Source: Bryopsis sp. KO-2023 (lineage: Eukaryota; Chlorophyta; Ulvophyceae; Bryopsidales; Bryopsidaceae). Taken from it: DNA of 64,000 nucleotides. The position numbers and the translations under genes are program-made. Where the stretch lies: NCBI GenBank assembly GCA_030272585.1, contig BSYQ01000005.1, positions 3,999,501-4,063,500 on the forward strand. The letters are read 5' to 3'. The notes under the pieces were generated by a model. The model made no database searches and was not told the origin of the DNA. It saw only the letters and a list, made by a program, of their open reading frames with translations. Below are positions 52,401 through 60,424 of this stretch, one piece after another (the first letter of the stretch is position 1; every line of letters begins with the position of its first letter).

Positions 52401-54679
52401 GGATGCCGATGGGACTCAAGAATGCCCCTCACACACATCAGAAGCTGGTTACGAGGGTGTACGAGAAGTACCTTGATAAGTGCCTTCAAGCGTACATTGA
52501 TGACACAGCGACTTATTCTTGGAGTTTTCGACAACACCTCAAGGATCTGGATGACACGTTAACAGCGGCTGAGTCGGCAAGTATCAAACTGAAGCTAAAA
52601 AAATGTGTCTGGGGCTATCACGAGGTAACCTTTCTTGGACACGTGGTGGGGAGCGGTACGATGAAAATGATGGAGTCCAAGATTGAGGCAGTTCGACAGT
52701 GGCCTCGCCCCGGTACAGTGGCTGATGTAAGGGGGTTCCTGGGTTTGGCTGGATACTACAGGAGATTTCTACCTAAACTGGCGCACGTGAGCAGGCCTCT
52801 GACCAGGTTGATGCGGAAAAACATTAAGTTCGAGTGGGGTTCGGATCAGGCGGCTGCTTTCGAACAAATTAAGAACATGATGACGACGAATCCAGTACTC
52901 CGAACACCAGTCAATGGGCGACCGTGGATTTTGGATTGCGACGCAAGCGCGTATGCCATAGGAGCGGTGTTAAGTCAGATTTTCGAGGACGAGAAGGGAG
53001 TGCCACAGGAACACCCAACTGCGTATTTCTCGCGCCAGTTGAGCGCGGCAGAGGTGAAGTACAGCACTTCGGAACGAGAGTGCTTATCAATCGTGGCTGC
53101 GTGTAAACGCTATCGCCATCATCTTTTGGGTCAGGTGGTGAAAATCAGGACCGATCATGCAGCGCTAAAAACACTGTTATCTAAGCCAGGGGTCACAGGC
53201 AGGTGGGCAAGGTGGCAGATCACCCTTCACGAATTCGACTTTGAGGTGGAGGGTCGAAAAGGAGCACACCACGGGAATGCGGACGCACTGAGTCGTCGTC
53301 CAACGACTGAGACGGATGGAGCTGACGATTTTGTGCGAGGTGATTCGGGGTTGGCGATTTGGCTGGACGAGGAGTACGCCTCAGACGATTGGTATGGACC
53401 GGTGTACACATACATCACAACGCTGTTGGCGGAAGGACGAACTCATCAAGACCGCCATCGATTAAAAGCGAAGAGTCAGCGATACGCTCTGGAGAAAGGG
53501 AAGTTGTTTTATGTAAGTCGAAATGGGGATTGGTGTGTTTGCATCCTGCAACGCGAAGTGGCGGCACTCCTTAGGGAGTATCACTGGGGAGAATTCTCGT
53601 GTCACCCAGGCAGAGACGCAATGTTTCATCGAATGCGTCGTTACTACTATTGGCCTCGGATGTGGGAAGATATCAAGAAGTTCTGCAAAACTTGCGAGAT
53701 CTGCCAACTGGAGGGACCCAGGGCTAAGCGCAACGAACTGTGGCCTCTCTCAGCAGCTAAACCATTCGAGACCTATGTTGTGGATTTCGTGATCAATCTA
53801 CCTCTGACGGAAAAAGGGAATCGACACATCATCACTATCACTGAGGTATTCTCGCGCTGGATGGACGCCGCTGCCACAAAGGCGGCCGATTCAAGTGAAG
53901 CCAGGGACTTTTTGAGGGACAGGGTGGTGCACCGTTTTGGCCTGCCCTTATACGTACATTCAGACCAAGGAAGCCATTTCGAAGGCGAGTTCAATCGCTT
54001 TTGTGAAGAACTGGGAATTGGGAGGCGAATATCGACACCCTACAGACCCCAAGCTCAGGGGTTGGATGAAATGTCCAACAAGCTTTTGGTGACCAAGTTG
54101 CGTAAGAGGACACTGGAATTGGGAGATGCGACGAAATGGGACGAAGTGTTGCCAGTTTGCGTGATGGCTGTCAACAATCGAATTCACGGGGGCCTGGGAG
54201 TTTCACCCCATGAGGCCTTATTTGGAGAACCCATGCGTATGCCCACAGAGGGACGACTGAAACGAATGATGGTAAAGGGCCGGACGAAACCCGAAACTGC
54301 AGTGAGTCGACCAGAGGTTCGCCGAAGATTATTTTTACTGGACGCGCAGCGTGACGAAACACTGAGCAGAATGGAAAAAGTGCGACGAAAAATGAAAGGG
54401 CGCTATGATCGAAAGGTAAAAGCTTGTGAATTTTGGGAAGGACAGGAAATTCTGGTTCACAACACAAGGTTAGAAGAAGTGAAAGGGGGAAAGTTGGTAC
54501 CCAGGTGGAGGGGACCATTCATTATTGTGAAAGTGGGATCGAAAGGGGTTGTGAGTTACTGGGATGCGAGGCACAGATTTCAAACAGTGTCGATCGATCG
54601 CATTAAGTTATATGAAAGGAAAGACCAAGCTGGGTCAGGAATGGGTGGAGTGATTCTTGCTCGAGCGTTTCACCGATAG
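49442..54679 (+). CDS. Gag-Pol polyprotein of the single-ORF gypsy element
   Basis: A continuous 1745-residue ORF from the first ATG after the leader. It has a Gag domain (about 10-150; LWLKHFNKVCNNN, FSDRFTQRFRDE), a zinc knuckle CWNCGKVGHISTQC (about 230-243) and a protease with VIIDPGSSKTMLD (about 497-509), where DPGSS replaces the usual D(T/S)GA; VLLGRDWL follows. RT has AYIDDTATYS (about 1017-1026), RNase H has LDCDASAYAIGAVL and RTDHAALKTL, and the integrase zinc finger ends CKTCEICQ. The IN triad is VVDF (about 1446), SDQGSHF (about 1506) and the E in QGLDEMSN (about 1542). There is no chromodomain. Gag and Pol are fused without stop or shift, so processing relies on the protease. Confidence 0.95.
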   Translation: MGKEAPCEFTGQEDPGLWLKHFNKVCNNNGTVSDAEKLARVGLWLTQEAELWYNNNATWIENGGRTWAEFSDRFTQRFRDERATDALRQFVQAPSQDPSEGVRAYAERFRSVVDHLGPGAPALDTLRRDWAKGLCVASVKLYALNSGVGTFDLMVDAALTSERTAQDIGELPTTLNASFAARLGTHEGDRRGRYQRPKPVLQAPLTAMTSGQSARLPIRGFEAQANVDRTCWNCGKVGHISTQCRSRPQGRGPYRTQTGGREYYGQRNYETRPRRDDTDGPWRRSEGEVPGQRPVDYGSAQNRQDARSYDKSVPAHSSMTPRTSEVHPKQVGFSQRARVVGVDELSSDEDVHVNCYMAIDEDSEMTEAGHPGGAHPETTGPGDQAESSGPAKASKKNPKRRVLPPDPEMLAHVKELQFPYRQYLKYGAKVGLEFRRAMIHSERESRATRKSHRKRKGTKEGKVTRTGEQGDAPAPIGSYLSHASVTTGVINGTTLDRVIIDPGSSKTMLDIRAARRAHVPVQQKSRYVVRLADGSSSRPFGQSKEKVAIGVGGIVVNLRVPVWDSQSSYDVLLGRDWLEATTAVGNYAAGTYEIHGAEGKSVTVGRRHQTASASGTSSEEDGDEDEETTDEEEEVAGLLAKVVCESRLENWAGSVHENPTFAEGSDYMNDESARLGESLAAVVDPTENVSLGGQQIITEVGDEKEEVELLQDLPQRDCCGQEALKGMPEVEECGEVTNLPQYEVGNSAATVPNKGKETRNEETDRKQSLGTADTEPKSDYQAKVVESPPQTQTDPNVDAELRALEDRLAPLGELHINSELDPQQRVELLKVLVKHEGMFATSIADIRTTDLVEHHIELKPGVKPFYSGYRPRLSAPELEWLRKNIDEEVQAGIIIPADGPWCAPIVIAPKKEKGEFRKCVSYIELNKRCERESFPLPIMEQILDIISGFPWISTTDGFIGYYCVKVSPESQKYLVHRTPFGTYTYTRMPMGLKNAPHTHQKLVTRVYEKYLDKCLQAYIDDTATYSWSFRQHLKDLDDTLTAAESASIKLKLKKCVWGYHEVTFLGHVVGSGTMKMMESKIEAVRQWPRPGTVADVRGFLGLAGYYRRFLPKLAHVSRPLTRLMRKNIKFEWGSDQAAAFEQIKNMMTTNPVLRTPVNGRPWILDCDASAYAIGAVLSQIFEDEKGVPQEHPTAYFSRQLSAAEVKYSTSERECLSIVAACKRYRHHLLGQVVKIRTDHAALKTLLSKPGVTGRWARWQITLHEFDFEVEGRKGAHHGNADALSRRPTTETDGADDFVRGDSGLAIWLDEEYASDDWYGPVYTYITTLLAEGRTHQDRHRLKAKSQRYALEKGKLFYVSRNGDWCVCILQREVAALLREYHWGEFSCHPGRDAMFHRMRRYYYWPRMWEDIKKFCKTCEICQLEGPRAKRNELWPLSAAKPFETYVVDFVINLPLTEKGNRHIITITEVFSRWMDAAATKAADSSEARDFLRDRVVHRFGLPLYVHSDQGSHFEGEFNRFCEELGIGRRISTPYRPQAQGLDEMSNKLLVTKLRKRTLELGDATKWDEVLPVCVMAVNNRIHGGLGVSPHEALFGEPMRMPTEGRLKRMMVKGRTKPETAVSRPEVRRRLFLLDAQRDETLSRMEKVRRKMKGRYDRKVKACEFWEGQEILVHNTRLEEVKGGKLVPRWRGPFIIVKVGSKGVVSYWDARHRFQTVSIDRIKLYERKDQAGSGMGGVILARAFHR

Positions 54680-54740
54680 AACGGGCAGGGGTTAAGTGTT
54701 TTGATACATTTTGAATTGTTAGTTGTGTGGGATTCAAAAT

Positions 54741-54752
54741 GTAGGGGGAGTG
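54741..54752 (+). other. Polypurine tract
   Basis: GTAGGGGGAGTG lies immediately before the 3' LTR. Confidence 0.75.
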
Positions 54753-54963
54753 TGTTCCAGGGTCAGTTGTGTGGCTGATGTGGAATGGAAAAGGGGTTGA
54801 CTTGGGACAGTTAGGACATAATGACAGTAACCGGAATGGTGGGATGTGGATTCTTAAGAAGTGGAACTGAGTGAACGAACGTATTCTGATTGGGTTGTAA
54901 GCTATCGAGTTGGGTTGGTCGAATAGTTTCTTTGCCCCATCCAGCCCAGAATCACCGGTAACA
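54753..54963 (+). repeat. 3' LTR of the single-ORF gypsy element
   Basis: 211 bp, same sequence as the 5' LTR; followed by CCGT, the duplicated target. Confidence 0.95.
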
Positions 54964-55190
54964 CCGTTGCAACGGCTTTTTGACCGTTAACGGCGTTTTC
55001 ACAGCCATTAACGGCGACAGAACAATCGTTACGGTAACGGTACGGCAACGGTCCGTTACCGTTAACGGCGCCGTTATTAACGGAGCCGTTGCAACGGCGC
55101 ACAACTATGAACGGCCGTTAACGGCGTTTTAATGGTCGTTGTTCACCGTTAATACCGGTGTCTAACAGCCATCGTTAACGGCGAATCTAG
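54964..55190. repeat. B-word array 2, right part
   Basis: It continues the array interrupted at 48882, with TTGCAACGG, GACCGTTAACGGCG, the subterminal motif GGCGCACAACTATGA and the closing TCGTTAACGGCGAATC. It leads directly into the second copy of foldback repeat F, just as array 1 leads into the first copy. Confidence 0.85.
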
Positions 55191-55243
55191 CGGACAAAAT
55201 TATTCAATTAGATTCGTTCCTTGTTCGTTCCGCATCTGTAGAA

Positions 55244-55997
55244 CTAGGTTGTTCACTGCGGCTGCGTGCCAGCGACTGCGGCTGCGTGACTGCGACCATT
55301 TATGGAGGATTGACATGTAACTGCGCGTAGCTGCGCGACTTCAAACAATATAAACAATATAAACTCTTGATACAAACTCAATGAACATAATCAGGCTCAC
55401 AAGATTTGAACCAAGTTTTACTATATAGTCTATTCATAATACTTTTAGGCGTAATATTTTTTTTGTCTTGCATTCCAAATACTATGGTTGTACCCCGTTA
55501 CAACATATCTTATGTTTTGTTTTCATAAGAGGTGATAAAAATGTGACTATCGTTGCGTTCTTTTTTTCTTCAAGAAAATTTTGGCTTCGGTGTTGATAAC
55601 ATGCAACAACGAGTATGATCAAAGTGAACCGTTATCCTTGTAACTATAGATTTTGTATCGTAGAAGAAAGGCTTACAAAGTAACACAAAATGAATAGTTG
55701 AAACACACATGCATTAAAATTTCAAGGTATGTTGAATATATCTATAGAACAAGAAAGAAAAAAACTTTTGCTCTTGCTTTGTCGAGCCCGATTCCGTTGA
55801 GAAACGAGCGCAAGGTAACCATTCTAGTGCACCGAAGAAAAACATGCATATCTTACTCGTTTCTCCATGGAATCGGGATCGAAAAAATCCGTTGGAACCA
55901 CAAGAATTGCGCGCATTTACACGCATTCACAAACATGACCTCACCTCACGCATTTCCGCGCATTTACGCGAGCAAATTGGCGCATTTAACAACCCAG
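55244..55997. mobile_element. hAT-like element G (CTGCGGCTGCGTG words)
   Basis: It is 754 bp with ends CTAGGTTGTTCACTGCG and (complement of the right end) CTGGGTTGTTAAATGCG, flanked by the perfect 8-bp duplication CTGTAGAA (55236-55243 and 55998-56005). Removing it restores the F repeat as seen near 47870-47930. Inside the left end CTGCGGCTGCGTG recurs, and inside the right end GCGCATTTACGCG recurs. It has no coding capacity. Confidence 0.85.
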
Positions 55998-56005
55998 CTG
56001 TAGAA

Positions 56006-56224
56006 GGTTATGAAACTCTTTAAAGTTTCAACCAGACCAAAGAAGAAGTTCCCCTGAGCACGTCGCACTTTGTCGTGCTCAGAACGAAAAGTTAGTTTCT
56101 CACTCGTTCCGAGCGCAACAAAGTGCGATGTGCTCGGAAAAACTTTCACTTTGCTTTGAAAGCTTTTATAAAACACTTTACGACCCCCTTCACGTGCGAG
56201 AGGGATTAGAATCTTTGAATAATT
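56006..56224. repeat. Second copy of foldback repeat F (partial)
   Basis: GGTTATGAAACTC...GAGCACGTCGCACTTTGTCGTGCTC and the complementary GAGCGCAACAAAGTGCGATGTGCTC align with the H1/H2 region. CTTTACGACCCCCTTCACGTGCGA aligns with 48770-48795. The large inner inverted repeat is missing in this copy. Confidence 0.8.
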
Positions 56225-56229
56225 GTAAT

Positions 56230-56659
56230 TGTTAGTATATTTTTGCACTTGTAGCGCTCACGAGGTAGTTTGGGATAGAGCCGAGGGTGGCTGACGCATG
56301 TGGGTTCACGAGTAAGACAGATTAGACCCAGAGGTTGGGGCATGCGTCAGCGTACTACACTTAGGGGTACTTAAGAGGCCCACTCGTTCATTTGACACTC
56401 ATAGTTACTTTGTAAGAACTCGGGATTCGTGGGATTGGTGTGTTCCCGCTTGTGTGTGTGTTTGTGTGTGTGTGTGCTAAGTGTTTGCCTGACGCAATCA
56501 CTTCCCAACCAAGTGCTCTAGTAGCGTTCACAACCGCGTTAACTAGAGAGTTGTCTAAACCAACAAACCCCACAAGTATACTTGCGTTAGCCAGCAAGTT
56601 ATCACGAATCCAACCAACACAGCCGACCACTATTGCGTCACCCACAAGCTTCACTATCA
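56230..56659 (+). repeat. Solo LTR, R1 family
   Basis: It is 430 bp, starts TGTTAGTATA and ends CACTATCA, flanked by the 5-bp duplication GTAAT (56225-56229 and 56660-56664). Removing it and one duplication copy restores the F-to-B junction seen at 48815-48850. No internal coding region remains, so it arose by LTR-LTR recombination. It shares about 380 bp with 155-544. Confidence 0.88.
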
Positions 56660-56664
56660 GTAAT

Positions 56665-56830
56665 TATGACCGTTGCATTGGGTGTTAACAGCGAGCGCCG
56701 TTGCAACGGTTTCCTGACCGTTAACTGCGTTTTAACGGCGATTAACGATGGCGGAGAGTTCGTGACGGTAACGATACGAACGGCCCGTTACCGTTAACGT
56801 CGACGTTGCAACGGCGCACAACTATGATTC
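56665..56830. repeat. B-word array 3
   Basis: TATGACCGTTGCATTGGG...GAGCGCCGTTGCAACGG up to GGCGCACAACTATGATTCC. It is the uninterrupted counterpart of the start of array 2 and is cut short on the right at the A2 element. Confidence 0.85.
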
Positions 56831-56854
56831 CAACCCATTAACGCAAGCTCTGAT

Positions 56855-57414
56855 CAGAGATGGGCAGTACCGTACCGACCCCCAAATCACGTTACGTACC
56901 GTGTGATACCGTACCGTACCGTAAGGGGTCGGTACGGTACGGTACGGTACGGTAGCGGTCTTTACACATTATCGGTACAACATCGGTGTTGGGTCGGTAC
57001 AACACGTTATCGCCAACAGAGTTGTGCCGAAGTCTTTTTTTCGACAACGACAACGGCCGTTAACGGCGTTAACGGTTAACGGCCGTTGTCGTTGTCGCAA
57101 AAACGACGTCGGCACGACTTTGATACAGTTTCCAATAATTTATCATTTTTTCAAAATCTCAAACGCACGATTGTCGACGAGCTGATTGGCGGTTGGGAGC
57201 GTCCCTTGGAGCCAGAGATGTGCGCCGTTGCAACGGCGCACAACTCTGATCGCCAACGACCGACACCCGACATTGGGTCGTTGTTGCAACGTGTCACTGA
57301 CGTTGTTGTACCGACCCATACGGTTCAAGTAACGACATGCGTTATAGCAACGTAATGACAATACAGTAACGTCTTGACGGTATTTGTAACGACCTGGGTT
57401 GTTGTTGTACCGCC
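56855..57414. mobile_element. hAT-like element A2, right end missing
   Basis: It starts CAGAGATGGGCAGTACCGTACC, almost the same end as A1, and continues with the same GGTACGGT words and with the A1 segment ATCGCCAACGACC...GGGTCGTTGTTGCAACG. It carries the nested element B1. The right terminus is not found; the A-type sequence ends where the SINE-like unit starts. Confidence 0.8.
57017..57248. mobile_element. MITE B1 (CCGTTAACGG words) nested in A2
   Basis: It is 232 bp with ends CAGAGTTGTGCCG and (complement) CAGAGTTGTGCGCCG, flanked by the perfect 8-bp duplication ATCGCCAA (57009-57016 and 57249-57256). The undisturbed target ATCGCCAACGACC exists in A1 at about 43659. It has GGCCGTTAACGG words on the left and CCGTTGCAACGG on the right, and no coding capacity. 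Confidence 0.9.
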
Positions 57415-57416
57415 CT

Positions 57417-57641
57417 CACAATTAAGCGCATATTAGTGCTAATTGGGTGCCAATCAGTTGGGAACTGACTTGGTTAATTAAAGAACGAAGTAATACTTAT
57501 TATATATATTTTTAGTGTACGAATGACGTAAGCCAAGCTCACTAGCCACCGACTGGAGGGTGTCGATCAACACCGGGAATCGAACTCGGGTTGGCTAAGT
57601 CCAAGTCGAGAGCATTAAACCAATAGCGGACCCCACCACCA
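57417..57641 (-). repeat. tRNA-derived SINE-like unit
   Basis: Read on the minus strand it starts GGTGGGGTCCGCTA, has a B-box-like GAGTTCGATTCCCGG and ends with a T/A-rich tail and GCGCTTAATTGTG. The same unit forms both arms of the palindrome at 60778-61398. The A-box is uncertain. Confidence 0.7.
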
Positions 57642-57644
57642 TAC

Positions 57645-58610
57645 TATGGATCCGATGCCGATCACCGATCAGATCACGGCGACCGATCATCGTTCATGAT
57701 CGACAATCGGCAAGCCTATCATGATCGGTGGTCGGTCATAATCGGCCCGACTTGATCGGATCGGTGATCGGCAGGCATCTTCAAACGCGGGAATTTGCAG
57801 AATTTTCCCACTTTTCCCACTTTTTATTTTCCAAGACTCCTGTATTTAGTGAAGTCGAATTTGGTCATAAAACCGCCAAAATCGGTCGCTGTGAGCGCCC
57901 AATGACGCGCATCAAGTTCCAACTTGGGAGATGCGATCATGAGTTTGTAAGAACATGTAATTCGAATTAGTCTTGTGCCAATTTCCACAGCACACTCTCT
58001 GGTCTTATATAAGAACAACACTGTCCGATATTGCCTCCACATTTCCAAACACCGCGACCGTTGAGGGAGATTTTTCGGTGCTGGGTTGGGAAAAAGATTT
58101 GGGAAAAAGATATCTATCGAAAGAGGATCTTGGATTTTTCTTTAGAAGGGATATTGCAAGCACGGCAATATGCAGCTTTGAAAAGCTCCATGCGCACTCC
58201 TTGAAGCCCAGGGTGGTTGAGGATAACGTTGTTTGACGGACAGAACCGAACTGTGTTGCTTGTGAAGAGACTCCCTCCACTAGAGAGTGTTTTGAGAACG
58301 CCCAATGAGGCAGGGGAGGGAAATACGATGTTTCTTTGACTTTTCAAGTCGATATTTTTCTTCAGAGCTGGACTTTCAACACTGTATTTCTCGATTTGTG
58401 TGTTGTCCCACCTTTCCCGTTTTTTAAATCTGAGGCTTCCCACAATTAGCTTAAATGTGGGAAAAGTGGGAACTCCCGCGTTTATAGATGCCTGGTGATC
58501 GGCATCGGGCCAGTTGATCGGATCGGCGACTCCGACTTTTCCGATCAAGATCGGCCAACTATCAAATTCCATCTTGAAAATCAGATCGGATCGGGGTCGG
58601 CATTGTCGCA
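57645..58610. mobile_element. hAT-like element D (CCGATCACCGATC words) with transposase remnant
   Basis: Both ends are filled with GATCGGTGATCGGC / CCGATCAC words. Further inside, AGGCATCT-AAACGCGGGA and TTTTCCCACTTTTCCCAC form an inverted pair (about 57770-57830 and 58445-58500). Between them lies a hAT-like coding fragment. I found no certain terminus or target duplication, so the boundaries are estimates. Confidence 0.65.
57973..58236 (+). pseudogene. hAT transposase C-terminal (dimerisation) fragment
   Basis: The open frame includes IASTFPNTATVEGDFSVLGW followed by EKD and SKEDLG. The pattern 'T-x-VE-x-FS' with a following LGWEKD is that of the hAT C-terminal dimerisation domain. The catalytic domain is missing and there is no ATG, so it is a relic. 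It ties the word-repeat elements of this window to the hAT superfamily. Confidence 0.55.
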
Positions 58611-59153
58611 CAAACGTAATTAAAGTCGCAAATACAGGAGAATCCACAGACTTGTCGAAAAGTCTTTACAAAACCAAAAGATACAAAGTTCGAAAACGTC
58701 CCCTCCTTAAAACTCGTCTCGACTTCTTGTTTTCCTAACGAAACTCCGTTGCTGCAGCTCAACACAAAACTTTCACAACCTGTTCCCATTCGTGTTAACT
58801 CTGCGCTGCCGGCGCACCAGGTGACCTACTGAAACATTCATTATTACTCTAATTACGTGTAACCCCTATGCTGCGAGTTGACACTCCCCCCTTCCAGCGT
58901 CAGCGATACTTAAAAAAAACCAACGAGCCTTAGCTCTTCTTTCTTTTTTTTGTCTTTTACCTCTTGGCTAACGAAACGAAAAATAATAATAAACAAAAAC
59001 ACCCTCAACCCAGTAGAAACATCAAACAGATTTAGCTCAAAGAAAAAGAAAATAAAATCATCCACACATAACAAAAACAAAAAACATCAATGGTGTTGAA
59101 CACAATCATGGTGGTGGGCCCGAAATAACCTTCCCCAAATAACTCTTCAACTT
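58611..59153. other. A/T-rich spacer
   Basis: No gene or clear repeat is seen. A-rich runs lie between 58970 and 59090. Confidence 0.4.
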
Positions 59154-60107
59154 CTAACTTTCTGGAAAAAACATTTGTCTATCGTAAAACTTTTTCAGCC
59201 TATCTTGATGCACCCCTCGCATCACCTTGCCATCCCTTCCTTTCACTTCCCAAACACCTCTCGATGTTTCAGTGATGGTCGTGTAGGGACCATTCCAGCG
59301 GAAATCCAATTTCCGCCCTTTTACTCCCTCTCGCGCACTGTCGAAAACCAAAACGGTTTCCCCGACCTCGATTGTTTCAACTCCCTCGAGCCTATTCTTC
59401 TGCTTGTGTCTTTCACGATCGTACGCCCGTCGCAACGATTGCGCCTTCCGCGCATTTCTTCTCACTTCTTCGACAACCAAAACCCTTGGGTTTGGATCCT
59501 GCTCCTCGCGCTCCAGAAACGTCATCTGCCTGACGATTTCCGCTCGCATCTCTGATGTTGTTGTTGGCCCTGGATACCTTGGCGCATAACCCAGTAGTAG
59601 CTCCGCTGGGGACGATTTCATCGTTCCATGGACGCTGGTTCTGATCGCCCACAGCGCATCCTCCAAATAGCGATCTCAAGTCGGCACTGCTCCAGCGCAC
59701 TTTCTTCTGATTATTCAACCAAAGTTTGGTTCAATCTCTCACACATTCCATTCGCCTGTGGGCTGTATGTAGGTGCGTACTGCAAGGTCATTCCCCACTC
59801 ATCGCAAAAACTTCGAAACCCTGCTGAGGTGAAGCATGATGCATTGTCTGAAATCACGACAGTAGCAGCCCCAAAGATGGGTAAAATTCGTTTTCGAAAA
59901 AATGTGATCACTTCAGCAGTATCAGCGTTTGTGAACGCTGCTGCATCGCACCACCTCGTAGCGTAATCCACAAATGTGAGAATATAACGATTTCCCGAAC
60001 TGGAAACATGGAGTGGACCCACGAAGTCAATTGCGACGACTTCAAATGGATCAATGGCTACAATTTCACCCAACTCTTTTGCAATTCGCTTTCCTCCTTG
60101 TGCTTGA
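59154..60107 (-). pseudogene. Gypsy integrase core and C-terminus (minus strand)
   Basis: The minus-strand frames give VVAIDFVGPLHVSSSGNRYI, TFVDYATRW, VVISDNASCFTS and PQANGMCERLNQTL, which contain the D-D-E integrase triad. After a frameshift near 59700 the frame gives SSPAELLLGYAPRYPGPTT, RWNGPYTTI and the end of the polyprotein at 59154. The copy is broken by the frameshift and by element E1 inserted just upstream. Confidence 0.88.
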
Positions 60108-60424
60108 CAGACATGGGCTGAGACCCCTGTGCACAGGACAGGACAGAACAGACTGTCTGTTCTGTGCACAGGGTCAGACCTGTGCTGCACAGGCGCACAG
60201 ACCTGTACAGCACAGCACAGACAGGGTCTGTGCAGAGTCTGTGCAAGTCTGTGCATTGTCTGTGCACAGTCTGTGCAGATTCTGTGCAGTTCCTGTGCAG
60301 GTCTGTGCAGTTTCTGTGTAGAGTCTGTGCAGTTCTGTGCTGTGTTGTGCAGTCTGTGCATCTGTGCAGCACAGGTCCGACCTGTGCACAGAACAGACAG
60401 TCTGTCCTGTTCTAGCCTGTGGAA

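Larger units (their letters stand above)
48883..54963 (+). mobile_element. Complete Ty3/gypsy element with a single gag-pol ORF
   Basis: It is 6081 bp with 211-bp LTRs (48883-49093 and 54753-54963) that look identical and begin TGTTCC and end GTAACA. CCGT flanks it on both sides (4-bp duplication), and it sits inside B-word array 2. One 1745-codon ORF, a PBS next to the 5' LTR and a G-rich tract before the 3' LTR are present. This is a recent, apparently intact insertion. Confidence 0.96.

Noticed and set aside
58114-58647. Minus-strand ORF of 177 codons in element D with FPSPASLG resembling a hAT motif
   Set aside because: The plus-strand frame with TVEGDFSVLGWEKD fits the hAT pattern better, and this ORF runs through the word repeats.
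60120-60420. Regularly spaced CTGTGCAG words suggesting a CRISPR-like array
   Set aside because: No constant-length repeats separated by unique spacers; the words are continuous and belong to a transposon with target duplications in a eukaryotic genome.
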